Positions 21,541 through 34,165 are shown, counted from the stretch's first letter. The stretch is DNA of 64,000 nucleotides from Tubulanus polymorphus (GCF_964204645.1 NW_027437454.1:38556-102555); one strand, 5' to 3'. Notes: a model not told the origin generated them from the letters alone. Made by a program: numbers and translations.

Positions 21541-22815
21541 GTATTTCCCCTAATTGTCTTTGAAAATGGTTTACTGTCCCCTGATTGTCAGGAACAGTCT
21601 CTGAAAATGGTTTACTGTCCCCTGATTGACAGGAACAGTCTCTGAAAATGGTTTACTGTCTCCTGATTGTCAGGAACAGTCTCTGAAAATGGTTTACTGT
21701 CCCCTGATTGTCAGGAACAGTCTCTGAAAATGGTTTACTGTCCCCTGATTGTCAGGAACAGTCTCTGAAAATGGTTTACTGTCTCCTGATTGTCAGGGAC
21801 AGTCTCTGAAAATGGTTTACTGTCTCCTGATTGTCAGGAACAGTCTCTGAAAATGGTTTACTGTCCCCTGATTGTCAGGAACAGTCTCTGAAAATGGTTT
21901 ACTGTCCCCTGATTGTCAGGAACAGTCTCTGAAAATGGTTTACTGTCTCCTGATTGTCAGGGACAGTCTCTGAAAATGGTTTACTGTCTCCTGATTGTCA
22001 GGAACAGTCTCTGAAAATGGTTTACTGTCCCCTGATTGTCAGGAACAGTCTCTGAAAATGGTTTACTGTCCCCTGATTGTCAGGAACAGTCTCTGAAAAT
22101 GGTTTACTGTCCCCTGATTGTCAGGAACAGTCTCTGAAAATGGTTTACTGTCCCCTGATTGTTAGGAACAGTCTCTGAAAATGGTTTACTGTCTCCTGAT
22201 TGTCAGGAACAGTCTCTGAAAATGGTTTACTGTCCCCTGATTGTCAGGAACAGTCTCTGAAAATGGTTTACTGTCCCCTGATTGTCAGGAACAGTCTCTG
22301 AAAATGGTTTACTGTCCCCTTATTGTCAGGAACAGTCTCTGAAAATGGTTTACTGACCCCTGATTGTCAGGAACAGTCTCTGAAAATGGTTTACTGTCCC
22401 CTGATTGTCAGGAACAGTCTCTGAAAATGGTTTACTGTCCCCTGATTGTCAGGAACAGTCTCTGAAAATGGTTTACTGTCCCCTGATTGTTAGGAACAGT
22501 CTCTGAAAATGGTTTACTGTCTCCTGATTGTCAGGAACAGTCTCTGAAAATGGTTTACTGTCCCCTGATTGTCAGGAACAGTCTCTGAAAATGGTTTACT
22601 GTCCCCTGATTGTCAGGAACAGTCTCTGAAAATGGTTTACTGTCCCCCGATTGTCAGGAACAGTCTCTGAAAATGGTTTACTGTCCCCTGGTTGTCGGGA
22701 ACAGTCTCTAAAAATGGTTTGTTGTCCTTGAATATCCGGGACAGTCTCTGAAAATGGTATACTCTCCCCTGGTTTTCAGGAACAGTCTCTTAAATGGCGT
22801 TCTGTCCCCTGATTG
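21541..22815 (+). repeat. 41-bp hairpin minisatellite, main array (about 31 units)
   Basis: The unit is TCTCTGAAAATGGTTTACTG, TCCCCTGATTGTCAGGAACAG. Within each unit ACTGTCCCCTGA faces TCAGGAACAGT across TTG, a near-perfect hairpin. Variants show higher-order copying: GTCAGGGACAG units are 164 bp apart (21791 and 21955, four units), and GTTAGGAACAG units are 328 bp apart (22161 and 22489, eight units). Units decay at the right edge from about 22690. Confidence 0.96.
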
Positions 22816-23340
22816 TCGTCTCGTACAGATATACACAGAAATGATACCGAAAAAAGTGAGAACCGAAATGCCCGTGACGGTGCAGTTGCTCGCTTGGAAC
22901 ACCCATTCGCGTTATATAATCATCTTGTGGCGACGACGACGTATATTACTACTATACGACTCTCGATACTGAGCGCTAGTAAGACCCCCTTATTAACATA
23001 TAGATCGAACTGAGTGGGAACGCCAGAGCAGACTTTATAGCAGATAAATCGAAAATTAGAATTCAATCACGATGACTTTAGATAATTGCCGTTCGACGTG
23101 TCGACATCGGCTGCCATCGCGCATGCGCATTTTAACGTTCGTCGGCAGACGACACAGTTCAAATCGAGTTTAACGGTCAATTTTATCGATTTCGACAATG
23201 GGTATAACGAGCCCGCTGCATGTTTGAATCGTTCCTTTAATTGGCTAAGCAATTTAAAACAGAGAAGTGACCTTGACCGTCGTTAACGGTTGTTTGCGCA
23301 GCCGACTCTCGTTACGCAGTGGTTTGTTAGAATAACTCAG
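22816..23340. other. unique sequence, no gene supported
   Basis: Open frames of 60-72 codons (22754-23286) have no recognisable motif. Confidence 0.35.
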
Positions 23341-24030
23341 TGAATGGGAGAGTCCCTCAACGCTTCTGTGGCAATCGGGGATTCCATATGAGAGTGGGAT
23401 AAATCAATTATAAATGTAAACTTTAGCCCATCACTGAGTAGACAGTATTCAATGTATGGCATATAATGGTGGATCTTGCGATACTTTATCGATTTTGGGA
23501 GCCTAGAATTCACGTTCAAAGTAGATCGATTTAAGGAACTATTTTCGACAACATTAGGATTATGATTAGGATGAGGAATTTATTTTCACACTCCGACCAT
23601 TTCTATGGTATATCGGGGAGGGGGGACTTTGAAATATGATATACACAATTATTCACAAAACAACTGGAATTTAAGACTTATAGAAAAGGGACTTTTCTTA
23701 ATAAAATATAACAAAGTTTCTACAATACAGGGAATTGTTGTAGGGATCTTTATAGCTCTAAGCTTATTTCGATGAGTTTATCAAACTGGGTTGTTTAATT
23801 TTTTTTAGAATATGGAGGGAAAGACCTATTTACAATTAATTACATAAATGGTAATAAAAGCTTTTAAAAACTTGATAAACTGATTTTGGACACACGCTCA
23901 TACTCAGATTACGATTACGATTACAAATATTTACAAAACAACACTGAGAAGTGATTAAAATTTAGAGAATGAAAACGTACTGGAGTGCTCGTCACGCCAC
24001 CTGGCGGTATAGCTGTCGTAGCAGTTCTCG
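23341..24030 (-). mobile_element. diverged retroposon pieces with CTCF-like cores
   Basis: Plus strand: CTTCTGTGGCAATCGGGGAT at about 23361. Minus strand: a 3' end made of ATATACCATAGAAATGGTCG, GAGTGTGAAAATAAATTCC and a (CTAATCAT)-like tail at 23549-23625. Minus strand also: CCGCCAGGTGGCGTGACGAG, CAC at about 23992-24015. The pieces match the families at 205-437 and 4083-4260. Whether they form one element is unclear. Confidence 0.45.
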
Positions 24031-24470
24031 CAATCGGGTTGAGGTCGGTGCGCGCCGATTGAGTAGTATTCCATCCGTCTGCTCGACTGACACTGAAACA
24101 CGGTGACCGCCGTCGAGAACTTGTTAATTAGAAAACGGCTCGAATTCGGCGAAGTTTCACGGGTTTTCTAATCGCCTGAAAGTAACGCAACACCGGTGCT
24201 AGTTACCGCGAGCGCCGCGTCAAAAAAAAACTACCCGCATCGAAATAATCAACCTCGCTTACCGCAGTCGACCCTGGTATTAGCAGCCGATCTCGTAGAT
24301 ATAATATCTATAATCGTGTTAGAATTCGTAGATTCTTTTTTTCTGTTAAAAAAAAACTGGGATTTAGATATTTTTGAAGATATTTTGAATTATCATTAAC
24401 GTCGGTAAATTTGACAATAAGATTTTAGAAAAGTTGAATTATTTATTGGCTATGGAGTAAAGGCCAAGCT
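24031..24470. other. unique sequence, no gene seen
   Basis: Mixed text with A-runs. A 67-codon frame (24196-24399) is not recognisable. Confidence 0.35.
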
Positions 24471-24688
24471 TGTAACTGTGGAATATAGTCCACAACTGTG
24501 GAACTGAACACAGAACCGTGGAACTAGATCCTGAGCTGTTGAACTGAGTCCTGAGTTGCGGAACCTGATCCAGAACTGTGGCACTGGGTCCTGAACTGTG
24601 GAACTGGGTCCTGAACTGTGGAACTGGGTCCTGAACTGTGGAACTGGGTCCTGAACTGTGGAACTGGGTCCTGAACTGTGGAAGTTGT
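24471..24688 (-). repeat. 20-bp derivative of the 39-bp family
   Basis: Regular units of GTGGAACTGGGTCCTGAACT (six near-perfect copies from about 24578), preceded by diverged units (CACAACTGTGGAACTGAACA). The GTGGAACTGG core is that of the 39-bp family in reverse. Confidence 0.9.
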
Positions 24689-25090
24689 ACCGTGTATAAA
24701 GGCTCTATATGATGATTATTGTACCATTTTGAAAATTATTTCAACTGAGACAAGTTTTTTTAAGTATAGAAATAACCGCTTTATTCTTCGCAGTAGTCTG
24801 TGCTACGTGCGTTCAGTTTCAAGCCGTGCACAGTCAATCAGTCTCATCTCTCTCCCGCACCATGTTTCCTGCCGCCGCTGCCACAACCACCACCGCGGTG
24901 TCTCCCGCGTGGCAGTTTTAGCTAATTAATTATCAGATTTAATGAACCTTCATCAGTTCAATCATGTTGGATTTGCGTTCGCAGATCATATACAAAATCT
25001 CTAATGACAAATAGCGAGTCTCTGTATATGTACATAGCATGTATGGACACATATGAATTTATGAAATACCGAAATAGCTAAAACCACGCC
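24689..25090. other. unique sequence, no gene supported
   Basis: An 83-codon plus-strand frame (24678-24929) starts in the array and has no recognisable domain. Confidence 0.35.
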
Positions 25091-25905
25091 TTTACTCCGC
25101 TACCATAAATCCCCATGTGACGCAATCTAATCACCTACTAGGGATTTGAACTAGAAAAACTTCCAAAAAGGATGTCTGCCTCCATGAATCCCCGTATGAA
25201 ATCATAAAATTATCCCTATAGACACCTCATCAAAAGATGTCTGCCTCCATAAACCCCCCATGAAATCATCAAATTACTTAATACTGATTGGATCTATAGA
25301 CACTTCCAAAAAAGGTGTCTGCCTCCATGAATCCCCCTATGACATCACAAAATATCTAATGATTTTGTATAGATGCTTTTAAAACGGATATCTGCCTTCC
25401 TGGATCCCCCTATTACATCATCAACTTACCTATACTACAGATTGGATTTGATCGATAGACATGTCTGCCTTCATTAATCCCCCTATGACATCATCAAATT
25501 ATCTACTAGTGATTTGATCTATAGACACTTCTAGAAAAGATGTCTGCCTCCATAAATCACCCTATGACATCATTAAATTATCTACTAGTGAATTGATCTA
25601 TAGACGTTTTCTAGAAAAGATATCTGCCTCCAAAAATCACCCTATGACATCATCAAATTGTCTACTAGTGATTTGATCTATAGACACTTCTAGAAAAGAT
25701 GTCTGCCTCCATAAATCACCCTATGACATCATTAAATTATCTACTAGTGATTTGATCTATAGACATTTCTAGAAAAGATGTCTGCCTCCATAAATCACCC
25801 TATGACATCATCAAATTGTCTACTAGTGATTTGATCTATAGACACTTCCAGAAAAGATGTCTGCCTCCATAAATCCCCCTATGAAATCATCAAATCGTCT
25901 ACCTC
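25091..25905 (-). repeat. 79-bp CRE-like array, largest copy (about 10 units)
   Basis: The plus strand repeats AAAGATGTCTGCCTCCATAA, ATCACCCTATGACATCATCA, AATTGTCTACTAGTGATTTG, ATCTATAGACACTTCTAGA. The first four or five units are diverged, and the last five are nearly identical and share ATCACC in place of ATCCCC, showing recent local expansion. Confidence 0.96.
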
Positions 25906-26417
25906 GTGCAATGGAACTGTTGATCGACTCTGATTCCCGAGTCACGATAGATCGTGATGTCGGAATGTGAGATGTCGTGAACTCGGCTTAAAAAACCATC
26001 GCTGTATAACGACTGTCACAAGGCTTCGTAATACCCATAACGCATGCGACCTCCAGCCACTAGAGAGGGTTTAAAGGCTTCATTCGCCAGCAGATAAAAA
26101 CTATTATCAAAACATTCATTGTGTCTCATCAATGATCCCGGGCTAAAGCAGTCAGTCGGCGTTTCACGTGCAGGTGAACAAACTGCGGAATCTGATTCAA
26201 CAGTCGAATTAAACCCACATAAACTTGGAACTGAATTCAAAGTCAAATTAAGCCCATATAACTTTGGAATTGGATTCAGAGTCTAATTAAACCCACACGA
26301 CAATTAAACCCACGCTCAAATCACCTGTTATGCCGTGGAGCGGTGGGAGTGAATTGATTGAACTAAGTGGAACTGATGGTGGAACCGTAGAACTGAAAGT
26401 TGACTATGGAATTGACT
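25906..26417. other. mixed sequence with 39-bp family relics
   Basis: About 26183-26310 holds three or four diverged reverse units (ATTCAACAGTCGAATTAAAC, CCACATAAACTTGGAACTGA, ATTCAAAGTCAAATTAAGCC). No gene is seen. Confidence 0.5.
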
Positions 26418-26700
26418 AGTGGAACTATAGTGGATGGATGTGATACTGGTATCGGCGGTGATGCGTCTGTGTGATCGCAGATTGATGCATGTGATCACAT
26501 TCTAGTCGTCTTTTGCTGCTAGCGATCACAGATTGATGCATGTGATCACATTCTAGTCGTCTGCTGCTGCTAGCGATCACAGATTGATGCATGTGATCAC
26601 ATTCTAGTCGTCTGCTGCTGCTGCTAGCGATCACAGATTGATGCATGTGATCACATTCTAGTCGTCTGCTGCTGCTAGTGGTTGTTGTTGTCTGTGAATT
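26418..26700 (+). repeat. ~51-bp array with GATCACA inverted motif (4 units)
   Basis: The unit is GATCACAGATTGATGCATGT, GATCACATTCTAGTCGTCTG, CTGCTGCTAGC. GATCACA recurs in the unit flanking TTGATGCATG, and ATGCAT is palindromic. Unit length varies with the number of CTG triplets (two, three). Confidence 0.93.
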
Positions 26701-27825
26701 GTAATTACCAGACGACAAACGGCTTTGAATTCGATGAAAGCTCTGAATTCGTTCATCAGTCACTTCGAATTACCGTTAGTTCCACAATTAATTAATTAAA
26801 GTTTGATTTCCCGTGGGACCGACTCGATCTCGCTTACTCGCTCGTTCCTCGCTGGTTGTATGAGTCGAGTGTGCGGTTGGATCAGTCAGAGAACTGTCTC
26901 CACGTTCGATGAGACTGACTGACTGAATCCCCATGCATCCCGGGGGGCCGTGGCAGTATGCGGGGTGTGGCCCCCACGATTCTCGTTCCGGAATTTACAT
27001 CAACCCAGTTCCGCGTGTGAGATAAGTCTTGACTCAGAGAAGATGATTTGATTTTTTAAGTCCCCACAGTGGACTCAGAGCATTTTGTGGTTAGCCTGCA
27101 TGCCTGCCACGGGTTCGAGTCCTGGATTTGAAGTTTATGAGCTGCCCACGTGTAGGTATGTGTTGCTATGATATTCATGAGTTAGCTTTTTAATCCATTA
27201 AAAATCAAACTCGTGACTGCTCGGGGGCGTGGGCCCACGCGGCTGGGTGGATCCATTTTCCACTCAGCGTCTAGTTTGTTCAGCGAGTAAATGAATAAGT
27301 CGGTAGCTCCTGTAGAGAACGAAGGAGTTAACACGAAATGGGCGAACATTTCATGAATACGTGATTCACTTGCAAAAAAAAAACAACGACGCATTAAAAT
27401 AAGTGCTTTTCCCGATTGAAAATGAATTGAAATAATTGTTTGGACTTATCAACCCCTTCACGCGTCAGTTAACCGAAGCGAGGTGATGTTTTATTAAAAT
27501 GTTCCTCGTTTGGTATTGAAATGAAGCTCTCAGCTGAATTTGATGACTTTTGTATTATTTCACTATTTGTTTTTGAAGATATATCATTTTATTTTGTATC
27601 ATTATTTCATTTTTATTAGGAATTCCTTATAATTCAGTGTACACCATTCAGATATACCTAACAGTTGTTATACATTGCCAAAACTAGATAATAGGCTCTG
27701 TTGTACGTTACAATGCGAAATATCTTTATCTGTTCATGAGGACTTCACAAAAAAAGAGATTTTTTTTAAACAGTTGGAATACTTTATAGAGAATGCACTT
27801 CGAGATTAATTATTAGAAAACCCGT
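26701..27825. other. unique sequence with a tRNA-like SINE relic
   Basis: GTGGTTAGCCTGCATGCCTG, CCACGGGTTCGAGTCCTGG at about 27088-27126 resembles the A and B boxes of a tRNA-derived SINE. The rest is AT-rich with no gene recognised. Confidence 0.35.
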
Positions 27826-27995
27826 TATTGCTGCTTTGCGGCTTTATTTATTGAAATTTTCTGAAAACCCGTTATCGCTGCTTTGCGGCTATATTTATTG
27901 TAATTTTCTGAAAACCCGTTATTGCTGCTTTGCGGCTATATTTATTGTATTTTTCTGAAAACCGGTTATCGCTGCTTTGAGGCTTTATTTCATTT
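27826..27995 (+). repeat. ~47-bp array (3-4 units)
   Basis: The unit is GAAAACCCGTTATTGCTGCT, TTGCGGCTATATTTATTGTA, ATTTTCT. A single dispersed copy with the same core (CTTTATCGCTGCTTTGCGGC) is found at about 31161-31200. Confidence 0.9.
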
Positions 27996-28785
27996 TATCT
28001 TTTCTTTTCGAAACCAGTGATAGAGGATGCGTGAAAATTCTGTGGACCCAGTTCCAAAGCAGAGTTAAAATCAAATCATTTTCGATGAGTTAATTCAAAG
28101 TCAAGTTTTATTAACTGACAACTGCGGCGCCGGGCCGAGGTTTGATGAAAATACGAGCATAATTATCGATCCGGATTTGGGTGTTCTCGGAGCCATCCAA
28201 GTCTCGCCCCCTTAATACAACGGTTAAGCTGAAACAACAAAACAGTTCAGATAACCCTGTCGAACTAATCTAAAATAAACGAAGAACGTTATTACGTTAT
28301 GTCGTTTATTTAGGTCGAGAATAATATTTCGAGCATTTTTCTCCTATTCATCATATCTTTTGCGGCGCAGGACAACGTGAAGAAAATATTCGGAAAATAA
28401 CCCCGGCGAATTCAATTTTACGGTTAGCGCTTGAACACACAGACAACACAAACAAATCGGCCGAAAAAATTCAACCGTTGACGATAATGGATCGACGCTA
28501 CTGAGAGGCGAAATGTATTTTTCAAGCCTTGGCGGCCGTCATTTCAGTTTGCGCCGCGCAAACAAACGATGCCGGAAAAAATCGTCAGATTCGCCTCGTG
28601 TCGGGTAAACAAAATCAATCGCGACCGGAACCAGACGACCGATCTCGCCAATTCTCGCGAAATCTCCCGAGATTTCCGTTCGCCGGCGATGGAATTTTGT
28701 CGTGTAAATAGATTGCGGAGTTTGACTGTTGCGTTAAATACAATAACAACAAAGAAAGGCTGTCAGCCATCTGTGATGATCGGTC
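27996..28785. other. unique sequence, no gene supported
   Basis: CpG-containing text. Two overlapping 60-80 codon frames (28529-28808) run into the next array and are not recognisable. Confidence 0.35.
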
Positions 28786-29530
28786 CGCAGTCCCCTGATT
28801 GTCAGTAACAATCTCTGAAAATGGTTTACTGTCCCCTGATTGTCAGGAACAGTCTCTGAAAATGGTTTACTACCCCCTGATAGTCGTGAAAAGTCTCTGA
28901 AAATGGTTTACTGACCCCTGATTGTCAGGAACAGTCTCTGAAAATGGTTTACTATCCCCTGATTGTCGGGAAAAGTCTCTGAAAATGGTTTACTGTCCCC
29001 TGATTGTCAGGAACAGTCTCTGAAAATGGTTTACTGTCCCCTGATTGTCGGGAACAGTCTCTGAAAATGGTTTACTGTCCCCTGATTGTCAGGAACAGTC
29101 TCTGAAAATGGTTTACTGTCCCCTGATTGTCAGGAACAGTCTCTGAAAATGGTTTACTGTCCCCTGATTGTCAGTAACAGTCTCTGAAAATGGTTTACTG
29201 TCCCCTGATTGTCAGGAACAGTCTCTGAAAATTGTTTACTGTCCCCTGATTGTCAGGAACAGTCTCTGAAAATGGTTTACTGTCCCCTGATTGTCAGGAA
29301 CAGTCTCTGAAAATGGTTTACTGTCCCCTGATTGTCAGGAACAGTCTCTGAAAATGGTTTACTGTCTCCTGATTGTCAGGAACAGTCTCTGAAAATGGTT
29401 TACTGTCCCCTGATTGTCAGGAACAGTCTCTGAAAATTGTTTACTGTCCCCTGATTGTCAGGAACAGTCTCTGAAAATGGTTTACTGTCCCCTGATTGTC
29501 AGGAACAGTCTCTGAAAATGGTAAACTGCC
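28786..29530 (+). repeat. 41-bp hairpin minisatellite, second array (about 18 units)
   Basis: Same unit as 21541-22815 (GGTTTACTGTCCCCTGATTG, TCAGGAACAGTCTCTGAAAA), about 6 kb away and in the same orientation. The GGGACAG and GTTAGG variants of the first array are not seen here, so the two arrays amplified separately. Confidence 0.96.
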
Positions 29531-30000
29531 CACGAAAATGGATCATTCACCCTTTGGTTAACTATCTACACAAAACTACAATGAAATTTAAGATTTCTGA
29601 CCCTGAAGTACCGGTATTGGCTGAAGTGGCTTATATATAGGAGACATCCCCGATTCTGACCGTTCTCAGCGACATAACGGAATCATTTCACAATCTAAAT
29701 TTCCGCTCACGAATCTCGTCGACTGCGACGCTAAGATGGGATGTCGACTTCTAACCTTCGCCGTAGCTTACTAGTTAATTTAAACGTGTCCCGTATACGA
29801 TCACGGATCGCCAGCGCGATTACCGAACGCGACGATGAATTTTAAACCTTTCGAATGATGAACGATTCTAGAGGTTTCACAACTACACTGAGAAATAGAA
29901 ACGGCGAATGAATATCAAATAGGTAGTGCTAACCTGAAACTATACGAGTCCGTGTTGTATTACAGTCCCACACTAATGCATAAAGATGGTATGGCATGTC
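29531..30000. other. unique sequence, no gene seen
   Basis: Mixed-composition text between two arrays, with no family recognised. Confidence 0.35.
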
Positions 30001-30465
30001 TCCTTGAGCTAGCAGTTAATTTTTGTTATATCCTAATAGTCATCTTCAGGAATACTGTATTCCTTGAGCTAGTGTAGTTTATTCAACGTTTCGACTATAT
30101 CCTAATAGTCATCTTCAGGAATACTGTATTCCTTGAGCTAGTGTAGTTTATTCAACGTTTCGACTATATCCTAATAGTCATCTTCAGGAATACTGTATTC
30201 CTTGAGCTAGTGTAGTTTATTTCAACGTTTCGACTATATCCTAATAGTCATCTTCAGGAATACTGTATTCCTTGAGCTAGTGTAGTTTATTCAACGTTTC
30301 GACTATATCCTAATAGTCAACTTCAGGAATACTGTATTCCTTGAGCTAGTGTAGTTTATCCAATGTTTCAACCATGTCCTAATGTTCATCTTCAGGAATA
30401 CTGTATATTCCTTGAGCTAGTGTAGTTAATTCGACCTTGTCCCAATAGACATCTTCAGGAACACA
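30001..30465 (-). repeat. 69-bp retroelement-tail array (about 6-7 units)
   Basis: Regular copies of CATCTTCAGGAATACTGTAT, TCCTTGAGCTAGTGTAGTTT, ATTCAACGTTTCGACTATAT, CCTAATAGT. Each unit has a palindrome-like GGAATACTGTATTCC. The edges are diverged (CCATGTCCTAATGTTCATC). Confidence 0.94.
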
Positions 30466-31254
30466 AAATTCTTTTAGCAAAATCATGAGATATTCATAAA
30501 ATCCAGACCAGAGAGACTAAATTAAGCAAAAGGAGACGATGTGAACTATGGGTAATACACAACATAAAATCAGTTATAATGTTAATGAATCTATAGACTG
30601 GGGTACCGAACAAGACTTCTTCGATATAGTTTAAACGTCGAATAAAATGAAGGAAACATTTCGTACTCTTTTTATTCTTAGCGCGCAGGGATTTGATATC
30701 ATATCTCAAATATTATTAGTCTCATTCCTCGATCTTATACATCTGAATGTCATGCTGATAAAAATGCGCCACCGCGCGCCTCCCGGGCAAACGCGCATTA
30801 CAAATTTACATGCATGATTCTGGTTATAACCGGGCCCGCGTCAGATATCCGTGTATATTTAAATTCGTGATATCAATTTGGTTTCGCAGCGGGAAATTGC
30901 CAATTACCGCCCTGAGGATGACATGCCTGATGTGCGATGGAGTTCGCTTCGGTGAGTTATACTGCACCAGTCGCCTGTGAATATCCGTGACGTTTTTTAC
31001 CCTTTGTTACGGTCATTTGAAACGCTTAAACGAGAACGAATGTGTTTTTGAATTATTTCATATCATCGATTCACCGCCAATCCCTATTTCATATTATATC
31101 AATTATTTTTTTTTAATTTCTATTATTCCCGCGGTTCGAATCTTAAAGATACTGCTAGGCGGAAAAACCCTTTATCGCTGCTTTGCGGCTATATTTGTTA
31201 TAAGTTAATTCGTTTATTTACATTACGAATGCTTGTATGACACAAAAATATCTT
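30466..31254. other. unique sequence with one 47-bp repeat copy
   Basis: The 47-bp family copy is at about 31161-31202. Frames at 30494-30709 and 30987-31208 lack recognisable motifs. Confidence 0.4.
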
Positions 31255-31385
31255 AACTCCTCTCCCCCTCTCTCTCTCTCTCCCTCACCCTCTCCCTTTC
31301 CCTCTCCCTCCCTCTCTCTCTCTCTCGCTTCCTCTCTCTCTCGCCCTCTCTCTCTCTCTACCTCGCTTCCTCTCTCCCTCGTCAA
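31255..31385. repeat. CT-rich low-complexity tract
   Basis: CCTCTCTC and CCCTCTCC runs. Confidence 0.9.
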
Positions 31386-31845
31386 TGGACGTGGGAACAC
31401 TCGCATACATTCATAACTGGTAGCGATATTTTAATGAATAGACTTTTAAGAATCCTATAAAGTGAATATTCTCGTTGAGTCTCCGGGGGGAATTTAATGT
31501 ATATCTCCGGCTACAGAGACTGCAGTAAGAATCGCGTGAAAATAACCATATGCGCTCGCGATACTTAATTCTCGCTGTTGTTATATATTCTCGATGCTGT
31601 CAGGTACTCGAACTTCGATCCCGTTGTTAATGTCCGTCTGAACATAAATTCATTATCAATTAAATCTGTATTGTATTTGTCGTCGGCAAAGTAAATCTCG
31701 CCGTCCGGACAAATCTCAGCGGACGCTACACAGACTGAGACTCGCATGCAGTCTGTTGAATCGACTCCTGTCTGGCCTGGTTCCGCGTCCGGACAAACTA
31801 GATATCTAGCAGTCCGAACGCGTTTAGGTTCAGTGGCAAATGTTA
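31386..31845. other. unique sequence, no gene seen
   Basis: A 60-codon minus frame (31565-31747, ending near GGACAAATCTCAGCGG) is not recognisable. Confidence 0.35.
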
Positions 31846-31965
31846 TGAAGATAAGACCGGGCTTAGCTCATTTTGGTCCAGGTTCATGGGTTAGACTTGA
31901 GGTAAGACCGGACTTGGCTCATTTACGTTCAAGATTCAAGGTTCAGACTTAAGCAAAGACAGGAC
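31846..31965 (+). repeat. diverged 46-bp family relatives
   Basis: GATAAGACCGGGCTTAGCTC, ATTTTGGTCC is followed by AGGTAAGACCGGACTTGGCT, CATTTACGTTC. Same style as 4870-5009. Confidence 0.5.
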
Positions 31966-32535
31966 TTAATTCACCTAATATGGTCCCATAAAAAATGCAA
32001 TCAATTTAAAAGCCATTTTTGACCTGGTTTCGAAATCCCGATTTTTTTTTTTAACTGATTCCAGCGGTATTTTCCCGCTCACAAATTCACACCCGCGTTT
32101 CATACGTTTTAAACGACGACAAACGTTGCGTCGCATTCTGACGTTGAATAATACACGTTAACGCCGACTCGTTACGTTTTACGACGGAAATGGCGTCGAT
32201 AACGCGTATATGACTGTGTAGTACGGCGGCGGAGAGTAGGGCTGCATATCCGCGCAAAGCGCGCCGATCATCACCGGGTTGTTGATTCCGTGACGGCCTA
32301 CATTTACATATATAAATGATGCTATCAGACATGGGATGAATAGTGAAGTGATTTCGGGGGGAATAAGAAATTGCTCGCGCCGGCCACGGTTGCGTCCTTC
32401 GTTAATAGAGGCACATGCCTGCGCTGACTGACGCGTTGCTGTTCAGATGAGAGGCCGCAGAATAATGCATCCAATTGCCGGCCTTAAGCGGCCTGTGTAT
32501 TACATAACTACATGCATATAGCCGTTAGAGCCCGT
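31966..32535. other. unique sequence, no gene supported
   Basis: CpG-rich around 32090-32280 with an 81-codon minus-strand frame that is not recognisable. Confidence 0.35.
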
Positions 32536-32850
32536 TAATAACGAGATTCGATGAGATACGGCGAGATACTACGAGAGACTATGAGATACTACGAGATAAA
32601 GTGAGAAATTACGAGAAACTATGAGATACTACGAGATATAGCGAGAAATTACGGGAGAAACTTTGAGATACTAGGAGATACAGCGAGAAAATACGAGATA
32701 CTATGAGATACTAGGAGATACAGCGAGAAATTACGAGAAACTATGAGATACTACGAGATACAGCGAGAAAATACGAGAGACTATGAGATGTTTCGCGATA
32801 CAGCGAGAAATTACGAGTTGCAGCGAGAAACTACAAGATACCATGAGGTT
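32536..32850 (+). repeat. irregular ~20/40-bp array (GAGATACTACGAGATACAGC)
   Basis: Sentences built from GAGATACTACGAGATA, CAGCGAGAAATTACGAGA and AACTATGAGATACTA recur with variable spacing over 300 bp. Confidence 0.9.
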
Positions 32851-33335
32851 AAAAATGAGCTAAAAATCCTGCGAGATTTTATTTCTTGGTATAATCGGTC
32901 TGTCCTCTCCTTCTCACTCTCCTCATCTCCTCACCCAACCGATATCGGAAGGTGACGGACGCTTTTCCTACGCATCCACAGCTGTCTCAAATAGAGCCAT
33001 TACGATCGCGTCAATAGCGCTATCCTGGGAACTGTAACGCTTAAGATGACGTCACAACCGGTGATAACTATTCGACGGCGCAGGTGTTTTAGGACTGGCT
33101 GAGGGATGATTCGGCGTAGATGTCGTTTACGTTCGTGAGACAAAAACAAAGCTAGTCGGTTAATCGACATGTCCCTCGAGCGCCTTCGTATATTCTCAGA
33201 GAGTCTCTCTTCTCGGCTAGCTCGAGGCTTCACTGGTGTTAATGTCGCTTTCGCATAGGCAAACAGACTGTTTTACTATAAACGCGGATAACACGCTGGA
33301 TATAAAGAAAGTGTTGTCTCTCGTCATCTACCTGG
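32851..33335. other. unique sequence with an isolated CRE
   Basis: TGACGTCA at 33047-33054 is in a context (AAGATGACGTCACAACC) unlike the 79-bp family. No gene is recognised. Confidence 0.35.
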
Positions 33336-33655
33336 TAACGGAGAGCCAGGAGAGAGAGGGGGAGAGGGAGAGGGAGAGGAAGAGGGAGAGGGAGAGCCAG
33401 GAGAGGGAGAGGGAGAGCCAGGAGAGGGAGAGCCAGGAGAGGGAGAGCCAAGAGAGGGAGAGGGAGAGCCAGGAGAGGGAGAGGGAGAGCCAGGAGAGGG
33501 AGAGGGAGAGCCAGGAGAGGGAGAGGGGAGGGAGAGGGAGAGCCAGTAGAGGGAGAGCCAGGAGAGGGAGAGCCAGGAGAGGGGAGGGAGAGATAGGAGA
33601 GGGAGAGGGAGAGCCAGGAGAGGGAGAGGGGAGGGAGAGGGAGAGGGACAGAATG
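33336..33655. repeat. GAGAGCCAGGAGAGGGAGAG array
   Basis: Units of AGCCAGGAGAGGGAGAGGG of 18-24 bp vary by GGGAGA hexamers. Frames through it are artefacts. Confidence 0.95.
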
Positions 33656-33890
33656 AGAGGGGTGTGGGGAAGGAAAAGTGTACACGGGTTTTATGTATAT
33701 TTTCTAAAGTAATTAACAGTGTTTCAAACACACATCCATCAATTAATCTAGAACGAGCGAGATTTCGTCTGCTGTAAGCGGGTGGCTCCGGCGCTATAAC
33801 TACTGCTGCTGCTTCGTTTTATCAAACAATCACTAATTGAAACGAATGAATCACTTCCTTCTTATGTGTGTTATACAGGCTGACTCGATA
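33656..33890. other. short unique stretch, no gene seen
   Basis: Mixed text before the next array. Confidence 0.3.
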
Positions 33891-34165
33891 GAGGCTCCTT
33901 TCAGCCTGACTCATGGGCTGTCTCAGCCTGACTCATGGGCTGCCTCAGCCTGACTCGTGGGCTGTCTCGGCCTGACTCGTGGGCTGTCTCGGCCTGACTC
34001 GTGGGCTGCCTCGGCCTGACTCGTGGGCTGCCTCAACCTGACTCGTGGGCTGCCTCAGCCTGACTAGTGGGCTGTCTCAGCCTGACTCGTGGGCTGTCTC
34101 AGCCTGACTCGTGGGCTGTCTCAGCCTGACTCATGGGGCCGCAGCCTAACTCGTGGGGCTGTCTC
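33891..34165 (+). repeat. 22-bp array (about 12 units)
   Basis: The unit is CAGCCTGACTCGTGGGCTGT, CT, with CGT/CAT and GTCTC/CCTC variants. Confidence 0.93.

Noticed and set aside
21541-22815. CRISPR-like array of 41-bp units
   Set aside because: Units follow one another with no unique spacers, and the window is plainly eukaryotic.
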